Shown: piece by piece, positions 1 to 9,842 of the stretch
Numbering within the stretch: position 1 is the stretch's first letter
How the letters are laid out: every line of letters starts with the position of its first letter
From: Oreohelix idahoensis
Taxonomy: Eukaryota > Mollusca > Gastropoda > Stylommatophora > Oreohelicidae
Reading direction: 5' to 3'
Assembly: GCA_024509875.1 (NCBI GenBank)
Contig: JAMPIV010012246.1
Span: 62,001-126,000 of the forward strand
DNA length: 64,000 nucleotides
The notes under the pieces: generated by a model
The model's database searches: none
Seen by the model: the letters and a program-made list of their open reading frames with translations, nothing else
What the model was told of the DNA's origin: nothing
Translations under genes and position numbers: made by a program

Positions 1-247
1 GTGTGAATTGATAGCTGATGTAGTCATCGTTAACTTTGTCTCCAGTCTGCCAGATTGAAGTTTGAAAGAAGAAATTACAGCAATAATTGTATCAACAGTT
101 TGATGTCTGTTCTGCCAGTTTGAAATATTTAATTAGCGACTGTCTTAGTGTTAGATGTTTTATGTTTTTATCACATGTCCTCTTCTGTAGCGTGTTCCTC
201 GTCATATATCTGAAGATGTTCTACGTTCATAGACAGGTACAGTTAAT

Positions 248-355
248 CCCAAAGCAGGTACTACCGTAGGGGAAGTAAAGAGTTAACCCATGCTAAGTCT
301 CAGCTTTATGAAGTCGAATGGCCAGTGCGTTTCCTCGCTAATTTGACCTACTTTA
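248..355 (-). repeat. Partial tRNA-derived SINE (family S3)
   Basis: The stretch resembles the tail of the S3 SINE seen more completely at 7145-7372, 25440-25740 and 61738-61985. Shared words are the 'tactaccgtaggggaagt' segment, the 'gttaaccc/gttagaga' segment and 'gtcgaatggccagt'. The tRNA-like head is not recognisable here, so this is a decayed or truncated copy. The 247 bases to the left show nothing I can identify. Confidence 0.4.
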
Positions 356-369
356 ACTCAGGAGCAGAG

Positions 370-490
370 TCATCATCATCATCATCCTTGTGTTCCCCGA
401 GAAGCATAGGTCTTTAACAAACTCATACAAGGTTTTCCTGTCACGTGCCATCTGTTCAAGGTCTTTCCATATCTTCTTCTTCATCTCCTT
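370..490 (-). mobile_element. LINE-A 3' end with (CAT)n tail
   Basis: A CAT-repeat tail (370-387) is followed by a block that matches, on the same strand, the 3' ends at 26545-27195, 52820-53215 and 4183-4330. Shared words are 'aagcataggtctttaacaaa' and 'gtcacgtgccatctg'. In the longer copies this block leads into a reverse-transcriptase C-terminal coding region, so it is the 3' end of a non-LTR retrotransposon lying on the minus strand, truncated at its 5' side as is usual for LINEs. Confidence 0.6.
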
Positions 491-499
491 GGATCATTT

Positions 500-763
500 A
501 GCCCCTGACTGACAAAGCAGTCAATGGCCATCACGCCTAGTGGCGTCTTGTAGGGCAGCAACAAACCTGTCCCCATTTTGCTCGGTTGGTGGCCATCCTT
601 CGTGCCAAACGTAATGGCTTCACTAGCAGCTGTTTCGGCTGTTTTCTTGGTGTAATATCTTCTTCTGTGATACTTGGCCACTGACTGATAAAGCAATCAT
701 TAACCATCACGCCTAATGGCGTCTTGTAGGGCAGCAACGAACTCTCTCCACTTTCCTCGGTCT
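500..763 (-). mobile_element. Two LINE-B C-terminal fragments
   Basis: On the minus strand, 763-700 reads DRGKWREFVAALQDAIRRDG followed by a stop, which is the usual closing motif (D-R-x-x-W-R-x-F-V-A-A-L) of the ORF2 protein of RTE-like non-LTR retrotransposons. A second diverged copy covers about 500-600 and has an extra base that breaks the frame. Both keep the same downstream block around 'tgactgctttgtcagtca'. A third copy lies at 56725-56835. These are 5'-truncated dead pieces. Confidence 0.6.
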
Positions 764-1120
764 TCTGCTTCTTCTTCTTCGTACACTCTCAAACGTTCAC
801 TTGAATGCTCTCAAAGAAAGCAGTAGTCAGTTTGGGGCTATTTGAATCCCCGTAAAGCTTTTCCACGAAAGTAGCTGGCGTCGGCCATATGCACTTTCTC
901 TTTACCACATATAAGAGGCAACTTTAAAGCAGATGTTCAGCAGTCATTTCTCTGCAGAATGCTGAGTGTTTTGTGAGCTTTGTCAGCAATTGTAGCCTTT
1001 TGCCTCTGTGTAGCCCAGCGGAACGCTACGGAGTTATTGACGATTTGCTTTCGATGTAATGACGTGATCATGGAGCGGCGTACGTTGTACTGTTTCGTTA
1101 GGCCTGTGGCCCAGTACATC
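764..1120 (-). mobile_element. LINE-C C-terminal fragment with (GAA)n tail
   Basis: The minus strand encodes a broken LINE C-terminus. A readable part is WPTPATFVEKLYGDSNSPK, followed by a stop and a GAA-rich tail at 764-781. The same block, in the same orientation, recurs at 28740-28936 with similar spacing and its own GAA tail. Further upstream (to 1120) the frame stays open but is not recognisable. It is a 5'-truncated non-LTR retrotransposon. Confidence 0.5.
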
Positions 1121-1224
1121 CGATTTCAACTGGCATTTATGTCGGGTTGCCTGCCTTAGCCTTTGACTGTCCTCAGCCTACCTGCAAGGCAGCAGTGTGG
1201 TCTCACTGACTGACTGGATTCTAA

Positions 1225-1372
1225 AAAAAAACATGTAGAGAATCACTAACGTCAAAAGTTAAGTCGCCATATTGGCAAGACGAGATCACTGTGCCTCAAA
1301 TCTGGTTCATTCCTGCTTTATCGTTCCCTTCCAATTGTTTTTGGTCGGCCTTTTCCTTCGTTTTCCTTCTGG
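1225..1372 (-). mobile_element. LINE-D C-terminal coding fragment
   Basis: Reading the minus strand from about 1413 gives DTITRTVMLWIPEGKRRKRP and then a tryptophan-containing basic stretch. This matches the 'L-x-W-x-P-E-G-K-R-x-R-G-R-P' signature found near the C-terminus of many RTE-like LINE ORF2 proteins. Stop codons follow at about 1305. The start of this coding segment overlaps the first unit of the 47-bp tandem array, so the array was built from LINE coding DNA. Confidence 0.55.
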
Positions 1373-2690
1373 GATCCATAGCATGACAGTTCTTGTGATA
1401 GTGTCGTGGTCTCTTCTGAGATCTATAGCATGACAGTTCTGGTGATAGTGTCGTGGTCTCTTCTGAGATCTATAGCATGACAGTTCTGGTGATAGTGTCG
1501 TGGTCTCTTCTGAGATCTATAGCATGACAGTTCTGGTGATAGTGTCGTGGTCTCTTCTGAGATCTATAGCATGACAGTTCTGGTGAGAGTGTCGTGGTCT
1601 CTTCTGAGATCTATAGCATGACAGTTCTGGTGATAGTGTCGTGGTCTCTTCTGGGATCTATAGCATGACAGTTCTGGTGATAGTGTCGTGGTCTCTTCTG
1701 AGATCTATAGCATGACAGTTCTGGTGATAGTGTCGTGGTCTCTTCTGAGATCTATAGCATGACAGTTCTGGTGAGAGTGTCGTGGTCTCTTCTGAGATCT
1801 ATAGCATGACAGTTCTGGTGAGAGTGTCGTGGTCTCTTCTGGGATCTATAGCATGACAGTTCTGGTGAGAGCGTCGTGGTCTCTTCTGAGATCTATAGCA
1901 TGACAGTTCTGGTGAGAGTGTCGTGGTCTCTTCTGGGATCTATAGCATGACAGTTCTGGTGATAGTGTCGTGGTCTCTTCTGGGATCTATAGCATGACAG
2001 TTCTGGTGAGAGTGTCGTGGTCTCTTCTGAGATCTATAGCATGACAGTTCTGGTGATAGTGTCGTGGTCTCTTCTGGGATCTATAGCATGACAGTTCTGG
2101 TGAGAGCGTCGTGGTCTCTTCTGAGATCTATAGCATGACAGTTCTGGTGAGAGTGTCGTGGTCTCTTCTGAGATCTATAGCATGACAGTTCTGGTGAGAG
2201 CGTCGTGGTCTCTTCTGAGATCTATAGCATGACAGTTCTGGTGAGAGCGTCGTGGTCTCTTCTGAGATCTATAGCATGACAGTTCTGGTGATAGTGTCGT
2301 GGTCTCTTCTGGGATCTATAGCATGACAGTTCTGGTGAGAGCGTCGTGGTCTCTTCTGAGATCTATAGCATGACAGTTCTGGTGAGAGCGTCGTGGTCTC
2401 TTCTGAGATCTATAGCATGACAGTTCTGGTGAGAGTGTCGTGGTCTCTTCTGAGATCTATAGCATGACAGTTCTGGTGATAGTGTCGTGGTCTCTTCTGG
2501 GATCTATAGCATGACAGTTCTGGTGAGAGTGTCGTGGTCTCTTCTGGGATCTATAGCATGACAGTGTGAGAGTGTCGTGGTCTCTTCTGGGATCTATAGC
2601 ATGACAGTTCTGGTGATAGTGTCGTGGTCTCTTCTGGGATCTATAGCATGACAGTTCTGGTGAGAGTGTCGTGGTCTCTTCTGGGATCGC
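1366..2690. repeat. 47-bp minisatellite, about 28 units
   Basis: The unit runs 'gatctatagcatgacagttc' plus 27 further bases (tggtgatagtgtcgtggtct then cttctga). Phase is constant over about 1.3 kb, apart from one short unit near 2565 ('acagtgtgagag'). Variable positions fall into a few types (gatagtg, gagagtg, gagagcg; ctgaga, ctggga) that recur in runs, which suggests that blocks of several units were duplicated. The leftmost unit (1366-1413) is the most LINE-like, with TGG where other units have TAG on the minus strand. Confidence 0.95.
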
Positions 2691-2699
2691 GATCGATCA

Positions 2700-3670
2700 A
2701 CTTCTAGCGTCTACCTGTCAAGATGGTGTACATGGTTTCTTGGTTCCGCCGGGTAAGAATTTAATAACAAAACACAGATCTTTGCAAGCAAACTAGATAA
2801 TTACTAAAACCGTTTTAGATTAAAGAAAAAAATGGAGAAGAGTAAGGCATCCTCACGATACAACCAAGTAGTTTATCCAGATATGTCTTAGAGTGGAACC
2901 CACAAGAGCGAGAAAACCAAACAAGACCTGAGGAATAAGAATAGAAGAGACAGCCACAGTGACTTAGGCTTTACTGACTGTCCTATAGAAGGATAGATAC
3001 AGGAACGGCAGTTTTATGTGTAGAGGAAACGAAAATGATACATGTTGCAGACGATGAAAGCGAAGATGATGTTGATACTAGTGATAGTGGTTTGGTACTT
3101 GAGGCTTTAGATGGAGACCTGCAGGAGATGTACTCCATAAACGCCATAAATCTGACATGAAGGCACGCACAAGATGTTCGTCTTGAAACCTGAGATGTGA
3201 AAGATGGAAATCTTTATTTGATGTTTCTCATCGACATTTTGCAGAAATATCATATGGCGTCAACAAGATGTACCCACTTACCCCACCTCGAATATACTAG
3301 AAGTTTTAGATCCCATAATCTTGGCATGACCTTCCACTTAAAGTTTGCAGAAGGTTTTCGATGACGGCTTAGCACCAGGTGTTCACACCGAACCTGCTTC
3401 CAGATTTCAGAGGAAGATTTTCGTAAAATTAAACTTCAGATTCGAAACTTTTCTCTGCTTTTAATTCCCTTAAGACTACAGAGTGATTCAAAATTATTTT
3501 TAAACTGTTATTTCTTTACTACTGTCTCGTTAATTTATATGACACAAATATCACAATAAAGACTATTAACTGTCATTGTATTACATCAAATGTTATGTCA
3601 CATTAAACTCAGCGTGAGATTCAGTTTGTTCGATGCTTGATTTGTTTTAATCGGGCATCATTTCTAGATG
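2700..3670. other. Unassigned stretch
   Basis: I recognise no element or gene. One short plus-strand frame at 3035-3160 codes for a 41-residue acidic peptide (DDESEDDVDTSDSG near its start), but no neighbouring frame extends it. It could be an old transposase or host exon fragment; I cannot tell which. The rest is AT-rich with scattered stops in all frames. Confidence 0.4.
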
Positions 3671-3677
3671 TTTCTTG

Positions 3678-3733
3678 TTTCGTCCGACTAGGTTGAACGG
3701 GAAGCGCATCGCCAAAACGAGGCAAAACTTTAT
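3678..3733 (+). repeat. Short dispersed hairpin repeat, copy 1
   Basis: Carries the shared core 'gactaggttgaacggg' then 'cgccaaaacgaggcaaaa'. The core contains a small stem-loop: CTCG or TCG paired with CGAG or CGA around a CCAAAA loop. Four other copies lie at 4346-4440, 4768-4808, 25855-25930 and 54405-54460, in both orientations. An A-rich tract follows. Confidence 0.6.
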
Positions 3734-4182
3734 TTACAAAAACAAACAAACAAAAAAAAAAAAAAAAGTTTATTGGCCATTATCGATTTCATTTTTAAAA
3801 ATTTCATTTCTGGGAATTTAAAAAAAAATTATTTGACAAATGATAGTTATTGCTCATTATTTTGACATTTTTTTCATATACATCCAATTGATACAAGTGA
3901 GAATATAACATTTAAAACTAGGGAGGGACTTTCCAATGGGCAGTTAATTGCCAGACTCTCTGCGACTGTATTCCACGACGTCTTCAGGTTGTAACGCCCT
4001 GAGTAGGCGTACCAGATAAACTAAAGGGGCTTCAAACAAACAATATTGGACTAGTAACAATCAAAACAGTGGCGTAACTACAATATGAGGGGCACTGGGT
4101 ACAATTTAAGTGCACCCCTTATATAATGAACAATTATTATTAATATACGGCACCTCTGCATTACCAGTGTATCTACTTCATC

Positions 4183-4330
4183 ACAACCATCAACATCATC
4201 ATCATCAACTCCCTTCAGCTCGTCAAGGAGCATAGGCGTTAAACAAGTGTGTGCCAGATTCTACTGTCCTATGTCGTCTGCTGTATATCTGTCTTGGCTT
4301 CTTTATCATTTTCATTGATGTCTCCAAAAA
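4183..4330 (-). mobile_element. LINE-A 3' end, decayed
   Basis: A (CAT)n tail at 4188-4207 is followed by 'aaggagcataggcgttaaac' and 'gtgtgccagattctactgtcc'. This is the same order and strand as the LINE-A 3' ends at 370-490 and 52820-53215. The coding part is too decayed to read. Confidence 0.55.
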
Positions 4331-4345
4331 CTGGGACACTACCAA

Positions 4346-4440
4346 AAAAAAAAGAGTTTTGCCTCGTTATGACGATGCACGCTTTGTTCAGCCTAGACAT
4401 AGTGTCTGTCGGTTATATTAGGGCGCATGTCCAAATATTA
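4346..4440 (-). repeat. Short dispersed hairpin repeat, copy 2
   Basis: On the minus strand it reads through 'ttaatatttggacatgcgcc', 'ctaatataaccga', 'taggctgaac' and 'aacgaggcaaaac', matching the longer copy at 25855-25930. The hairpin loop is mutated (cgtcataacga). Both share the leftward extension with 'ggacatgcgccctaatata', so the repeat is at least about 85 bp long. Confidence 0.55.
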
Positions 4441-4535
4441 AATATCTTATGGTCTGGCAGATAGGATCAACTGGGACATGCAAGGACTTCTAATACACGA
4501 GCAACGGGAATTAAAAGGATGTGTATATATATATG

Positions 4536-4767
<232 letters not shown>

Positions 4768-4808
4768 GTCTAGGTTGAATGGGATGTACCTCGCTAAAAC
4801 GAGGCATC
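4768..4808 (+). repeat. Short dispersed hairpin repeat, copy 3
   Basis: Directly abuts the GATA microsatellite. It reads 'gtctaggttgaatgggatgt' and then 'acctcgctaaaacgaggca', with a perfect 5-bp stem CCTCG/CGAGG. Only the 3' half of the longer family member is present. Confidence 0.6.
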
Positions 4809-4932
4809 ATTTTATTTATTAAACAACACCCATTATAATTATCCCCATTAGGGGTCAACAATCGCTATTTCAATTTGAGTTCACAAATCTCATAGTACGT
4901 AACCGGTCAAGAAATGACAAATTACCGTATTT

Positions 4933-5004
4933 ACTCGAGTATAAGTCGATAAATTTATTCCCATTTTTGTTACCTTAAAAATGTTAACCGACTTATAGCC
5001 GAGT
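4933..5004. repeat. Imperfect inverted repeat, about 20-bp arms
   Basis: The left arm 'actcgagtataagtcgataa' (4933-4952) pairs with the right arm 'ttaaccgacttatagccgag' (4984-5003, then t) as a near-perfect reverse complement around a 31-base spacer. It could be the end of a small DNA transposon or a miniature element. No duplicate copy was seen in this window. Confidence 0.5.
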
Positions 5005-5459
5005 CCTTCAGATATAAACTTGCTGCACTATTAAATGTTTTAAACAAAATATCTAAAGCAATACATTAAAAAATGGGTTGAAATGAAGAAAATTTGAACG
5101 TGTCCTTCGGTGTCACCTTGCAAGTCGCCAACGTCTGTAGGGTTTGGATTTTGGTTCTGGTTTAGGTTAAAGATTCTTAAACTTAATCATAACTCTTAGC
5201 CCTTTTTGTTGTGTTTCTTGATTATTTTATAAGGTCGTATCGAACACACGAACCACTGCTTTTAATTTCAACCAAAAATGTTTAAATCAGTTTTATAATG
5301 CTGTTAATCTTGGTTATTATTAAAATAAAAACATACACTATATACGGATTAAAACGATCAGTAAATAAAACAAATGTCACTCATGCTTTCGGCATTTCCC
5401 GGCATGCATACACCAGCATGCATTCACCGGCATGCACAGCTGTTGTAGACACACCCGCA

Positions 5460-6240
5460 TTTAGAAAAATAAAAAAAATGAAATCCACAGAGGACATGCC
5501 AGAAATATCAGTGGGTGGAAAATATATAAATAACTTGAAGTACGCTGATGAGACAGTCTTAATGGCAAATATTAAAAATGAGTTTTAGTAAACGATTGAT
5601 ATAGAGGTGACAGAAAGTTAAAATAAAGTCTTTAGCCTTAATTAATAGCAAAAAAGACAGAAGATACAGTTATCTCGAAGATAACGACTTGTCCGGAATG
5701 CTTTTTTAAAATTAAACTGAACAGTTTAAAAAAATGTTCAATAGATTGAAATACCTGGGCACATTAATAAAATCGGATTAAAGTTATATCTCAGAAGTGA
5801 TGTGTAGAATAGACCAAGTAAAAGCAACATTTTATTTAAAATAAAAAGTATTTTACGCAACAAATTTTTGTTAGGTGGAAGTAAGAAAGAGAGCTCTTTG
5901 GAGTAATATAGTACCAATCCTGATGTACCGAAGTGAGTTATAGACAATAAATAAACAAGAAGGAAAAGCGCTGTATAACACAGAGATGTGGTTGTACAGA
6001 AGAATGTTAACACGGTCAGCTAAAATGGGGATATCTTGACAGATGTCAATGTACATCAGGTTAGAACGAAGCAATTCACTTTCTTCTGACCATCTTACGA
6101 GAATAAGGAAGCTGGAGTATATCGGGACAACAGGAAAGATAGAACGAAAAAGAGATATGGGACGACAAAAAGAGAAGATTCTGGAAATTTTGAAATCAAT
6201 GCATGAGAAGAAGTCAACAATATAGTTGATCAATAGAAGT
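5460..6240 (+). pseudogene. LINE-E reverse transcriptase fragment
   Basis: The plus strand carries a shattered non-LTR retrotransposon RT C-terminal half. In order I can read ISVGGKYINNLKYADETVLM (the RT active-site box, with YADE where YADD is expected), a K-Y-L-G-T-L-I block near 5750, an M-Y-R-S-E block near 5930, and LRTRIRKLEYIGTTGKIER-like sequence near 6105. The last ORF segment ends with a stop at 6225. Many stops and frame changes separate the blocks, so it is dead. The same family's 3' part occurs at 54985-55345 (+) and 63740-64000 (-). The changed aspartate alone would probably abolish activity. Confidence 0.7.
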
Positions 6241-6298
6241 AAAGACATGAAGAAGTTATTTACAGATTCCCCGTGCAAAGAACGGGTAAGGCCTTTGG

Positions 6299-6299
<1 letters not shown>

Positions 6300-6341
<42 letters not shown>

Positions 6342-6390
6342 GCACGCACGCACGCACGCACGAATACACACACACACATATATATATATT
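6300..6390. repeat. (CA)n/(CGCA)n/(TA)n microsatellite
   Basis: About 20 CA units are followed by CGCA units, more CA units and a short TA run. Open minus-strand frames through it are artefacts of the repeat. Confidence 0.95.
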
Positions 6391-6489
6391 CGCAAGTTGT
6401 AATGTATGCTTCCTAATATTCTGTTTGAAAGGAAACCATTTTGACTTGAAGAGCTGAATTCCAACAAATACATGCATAGCTTTTCTGCC

Positions 6490-6735
6490 CTCTGCCGTCT
6501 GCTCAAGGTCTTTCAATGTCTTCTTTAACCCCCATCATGTATAAGTTTAATTCCTCTGTTCGTGTAATTGTAGGTATCCTTCCGTTTATCTTACTCTGCG
6601 GATTCCAGAACAAGTCCTGCCTTGTTACGCTATCACATGACTTCTTCGGTGTGTGTCCTAACACCAGCTTCCTTTTTCTTCGCCTCTTCTTCCGCTACTA
6701 TTTGTTTATTTCATTCCATTACTTCCACAGTGGTC
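6490..6735 (-). mobile_element. LINE-A fragment, 3' coding region
   Basis: Similar to the LINE-A copies at 26545-27195 and 52820-53215 on the same strand. Shared landmarks are 'tgctcaaggtctttcaatgtc', 'ggattccagaacaag' and 'cttgttacgctatcacatgac'. These code, on the minus strand, for the region around the W-x-Q-G-K-R and R-T-W motifs of the ORF2 C-terminus. The frame is broken and the CAT tail is missing. Confidence 0.5.
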
Positions 6736-6789
6736 ATCTTGTCATATTATTTTATAATACAGGTAAAAGTAATCACATGTTGATTCATG

Positions 6790-7075
6790 CCTAGACCGCG
6801 CAGACTACGCTGGCTGGGACATGTCCGCCGCGTGCAAGATGGTCGCATCCGGAAAGATATCGTCTACGGACAACTGGCAGATGGCAAAGGAACAGCCGAA
6901 GATGTGTGTAAGAGAGACATGAAGGTACTGGACATAAATCCAGCAACCTGAGAGGATGAAGCTGCCGATGTTCTGCCTACAGGGCCACCTCAGATTGAAA
7001 GCTCTCACAGCAAGCAGAAGAGTAAAAGAACATGCGAAAAAGAACATCAGGAACAAAAGCATCTGAGAGGTATCA
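6790..7075 (+). pseudogene. LINE-F ORF2 C-terminal fragment
   Basis: The plus strand reads PRRLRWLGHVRRVQDGRIRK, then D-I-V-Y-G-Q-L-A-D-G-K and DVCKRDMKVLDINPAT, then a stop, then E-D-E-A-A-D-V-L in the same frame. The R-W-x-G-H-V-x-R-M-x-D and C-K-R-D-x-K-x-L-D-I-x-P signatures are characteristic of the region after the RT domain in RTE/Jockey-like LINE ORF2 proteins. The frame has one in-frame stop and no RT core, so it is a 5'-truncated remnant. Confidence 0.75.
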
Positions 7076-7144
7076 CCTCAGGGGCGCTGTCCCATAGTTA
7101 GTCATGACTGGAGGGGGCTACTAGACTTACTTACTACTAGGCTC

Positions 7145-7372
7145 ATAGCAGATACTGCCGTACGGGAGTGAAGTGTTAAAGACTTCTATATTGTTAGGTT
7201 AAGCTTTTATGATGGGGTGACCAGTTTTCTTTCTCTCCGCCTTTGCCTTCCAGTGTCAGGTACTAATTTAGAGCTGGGCAGACTGGAACTAGACGCTATT
7301 AGGTTACGATTCCGAAACTCAGTCACGTTGCGCGATTGGATATCGCTCTAACTACTCAGCCAATAGGGTTAT
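7145..7372 (-). mobile_element. tRNA-derived SINE, family S3
   Basis: The minus strand starts with a tRNA-like head (ggctgagtagttagagcgat, an A-box-like block) and a degenerate B-box-like segment ('gtttcggaatc'). It ends with a tail containing 'agtcttTaacacttcactcc'-like sequence. The same head, body and tail order is seen at 61738-61985. SINEs of this type are transcribed by RNA polymerase III and moved by a LINE; this copy is too mutated to judge activity. Confidence 0.6.
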
Positions 7373-7434
7373 CCATGTTATTATATGCAACATAAATAAT
7401 AATATTTGAAGGACAAACAATTTGAAATAGTCTG

Positions 7435-7535
7435 TTTTTTTAGGCGTCTATGACATAGGAAAGTGAGCACAACTGTTATATGAACATCGTGACATTGGGA
7501 ATTTTCTAGGCGTCTATTACACAGTGTCACATAAT
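7435..7535. repeat. Two isolated units of the 66-bp repeat
   Basis: 'ggcgtctatgacataggaaa' followed by 'gtgagcacaactgttatatg' and 'aacatcgtgacattg' matches the units of the large array at 9843-10860, about 2.4 kb away. About one and a half units are present. Confidence 0.7.
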
Positions 7536-7539
7536 TTTT

Positions 7540-8705
7540 GGGTCGATCTCTTGTCCTCTCCAGCTGTATTTAGTTACGTTGTTGTGCGTACTATTACGTG
7601 AAATTTTCGTGGTCGGCATATTTCTTTCTCTGTTATCAAGCAAATATTAGCTCAGTTGGACACTCATTTCGGTGATAAGTCGTCATGTTGCTTTAAGCTT
7701 CTCGGCTTTGCTAAGATTAGGCAAAGGTAAAAAACCCAGATGGGCCGGTCAGTTTTCGTATGGTGACCGAGCGTTGTGTTTACTAAGGTGTGCCGGGCGA
7801 TAAATCATCCGCTTGCGGATAAATTACAGACACGCACTTGACTTCCGGCAGAATTATTACGAAGATATTACTTGAGATAAAAGTAAGAAGTTATGTGTAA
7901 TCACTGACGAGAATAGTACGGAAATCTCACTTCCATATTTGGAAGACATGGCCTTTGCATTAACGCACAGAAATTTCCTAGTGGAAATATTTTGAATTAC
8001 CCCACCAAAACACACAGGTTTTGAAACGATTGGAGGGCATTGGAAACTTACGAAGAACAAAATTCCTGATTAGACACTATCTAAATCGTAACAAAGCGCT
8101 GCAGCGGAGCGAACTGTAATTTAACCTGACACTTTAGTCAATTTAGAACACTGAAAATTCACCTCGCGCCAAGGAGACAACCAGACCTTGCCAGAGTTAA
8201 GAACAGCAGCAGATTTCATTTACCAGACCGGACCTTGTTTGAGCATCTTGAGGACTTACAGCTCAGGAAAACTCTACCATTTTTACACGAAAAACCGGAA
8301 TCTTAGGAAACTGTAACACAAAGTGGGAACTTATTGCTAAAATAACAACACCCCAAACCACGTGTAAGAGGCATCGTCAAGCTACCATAAGCTATGTCTC
8401 TGAGCCAGCAGTCTGTGAGCCTAAATATTGCCGTAAGTTGTATATTTTAAATGTTATATTTTGTATTATTGACATGTGAACAAATATGTATATATTGACA
8501 TGTGAATATTAACATGTGAAAATTGCTAATGAATGTCCAAGTCACTTGAGGCTGGCAACATCAGCATATAGAATGATGATTTCATGAACCACTACTGCCA
8601 GGGCTGGTGACTGCTTTATTGCAAGTTTCTTACAGAGAACCAAACGCAGAGGTAGTCCCAAGTTCCATGTGCAGCAGGGAGTGAATAATGAAAGAAATGA
8701 TGTAC
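7540..8705. other. Unassigned stretch
   Basis: No recognisable gene or element. A small cluster near 8466-8525 repeats 'attgacatgtgaa' three times. No coding frame of note. Confidence 0.4.
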
Positions 8706-8711
8706 GTAATC

Positions 8712-8872
8712 TTTATTATTAACATTTTCAACCAGTATAGATGTAAATGTAAACATATTCAATCTATATTGTTAACATTTTCAAACATGGTAGATGTAAA
8801 GGGAAACATATTCAATTTATATTATTAACCTTTTCAACCAGTGTAAAGGTAAATATAAATCTATTCAACCTA
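8712..8872. repeat. Three tandem 53-bp units
   Basis: Units begin near 8721, 8774 and 8827 with 'aacattttcaaccagtatag' and its variants, and end with 'aacatattcaatctatatt'. They are diverged at roughly one base in seven by eye. The flanks to 9525 (about 650 bases) hold nothing else I can identify. Confidence 0.8.
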
Positions 8873-9529
8873 AATGTAATGAATGTTTTTTCCGCTCAAT
8901 AGGATTAATATTAATTCTCAGCGAGGGTAAACATTTTGATGTAGATGGTTTGGTGAAATAAACAGAGGGGTGCACATGAGTGTGTGTCACGAAAACACAA
9001 TACTCATGAGGGTATTTGTTTTCTTCTTTTGTGATACTAGTTGGTGGTACCAATTGAGGGTACTATCGCTGGAACAAGTGAGGGTAAAAGTGGCCTGAAG
9101 TCAACACTAGACACTATCATCAGATGGGTCTTAAAGACGCGGGACCAGCTTGGTAGTTACTCCATAACAACACTTCTTGGAACGTGCTAGAACATTCAAA
9201 CTAGACCAGTAACGAGTGTGGTCCAGTCATCTGTCTGCAAAGACCCAAACACCAGTTGAAACAGAAGCTCATTGGCAGCTAAGTAGAAACATAAAAGCTG
9301 CAAGTTAACAATCCAATTATTTAACGCCATAACATCACACAGTGATGATAACTTTTTTTTCTATAAAGAATTATTCATTTTTATAACTGTTAAAACATAA
9401 TTGATAATGAAATGTGTTACTTGTATAAAGACAAATCTAAATTTGATTTAATCATTTTTAATGTACTACAACCGTATGTCTCAGATCATTTCTTAAATAC
9501 ACTTAAACAGAGCTGTACAATAATAATAA

Positions 9530-9842
9530 GAGGAATTTCGCTGACTTAACTCAGCTTGGGGTTGAACGAGCTAACGAATTATAAGATAACCCTATCCTTC
9601 ACAAACGTTGACGGCAGGTACTAGAGTTACCATTTGCTCAGCCTCATGCAACATTGTTCTCGCTGTTATGAATATCTTGTGAAAATCCCTTGAGGTAGAA
9701 GCATCATTATCCTTCTATCTACAACTCTGCAAAGAGTAATCTTGTGCGAAGGTAGACACCTTTGAAGACCCACATTAGTTACTTTTGAGTTTTGGCCACT
9801 ATTGGACCACTACTGCAGAGCTAAGGGGAGGCAACCCGTGAC
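9530..9842 (+). repeat. 310-bp dispersed repeat, copy 1
   Basis: An inverted copy lies at 28940-29236. Both begin near 'aatttcgctg', share 'gaggtagaagcatcattatc', 'aggtagacacctttgaagac' and 'ggaccactactgcagagcta', and end at 'ggggaggcaacccgtgac'. No protein coding potential was seen. Ends are shared to within a few bases, so this is a discrete mobile unit (SINE-like or a small non-autonomous element). Confidence 0.7.

Noticed and set aside
1366..2690. CRISPR array
   Set aside because: Units are continuous tandem copies without unique spacers, and the DNA is eukaryotic.
5871..6506. Open minus-strand frame of 211 codons
   Set aside because: Runs antisense to a decayed LINE RT and through a CA repeat; hydrophobic composition follows from AT-rich antisense sequence.
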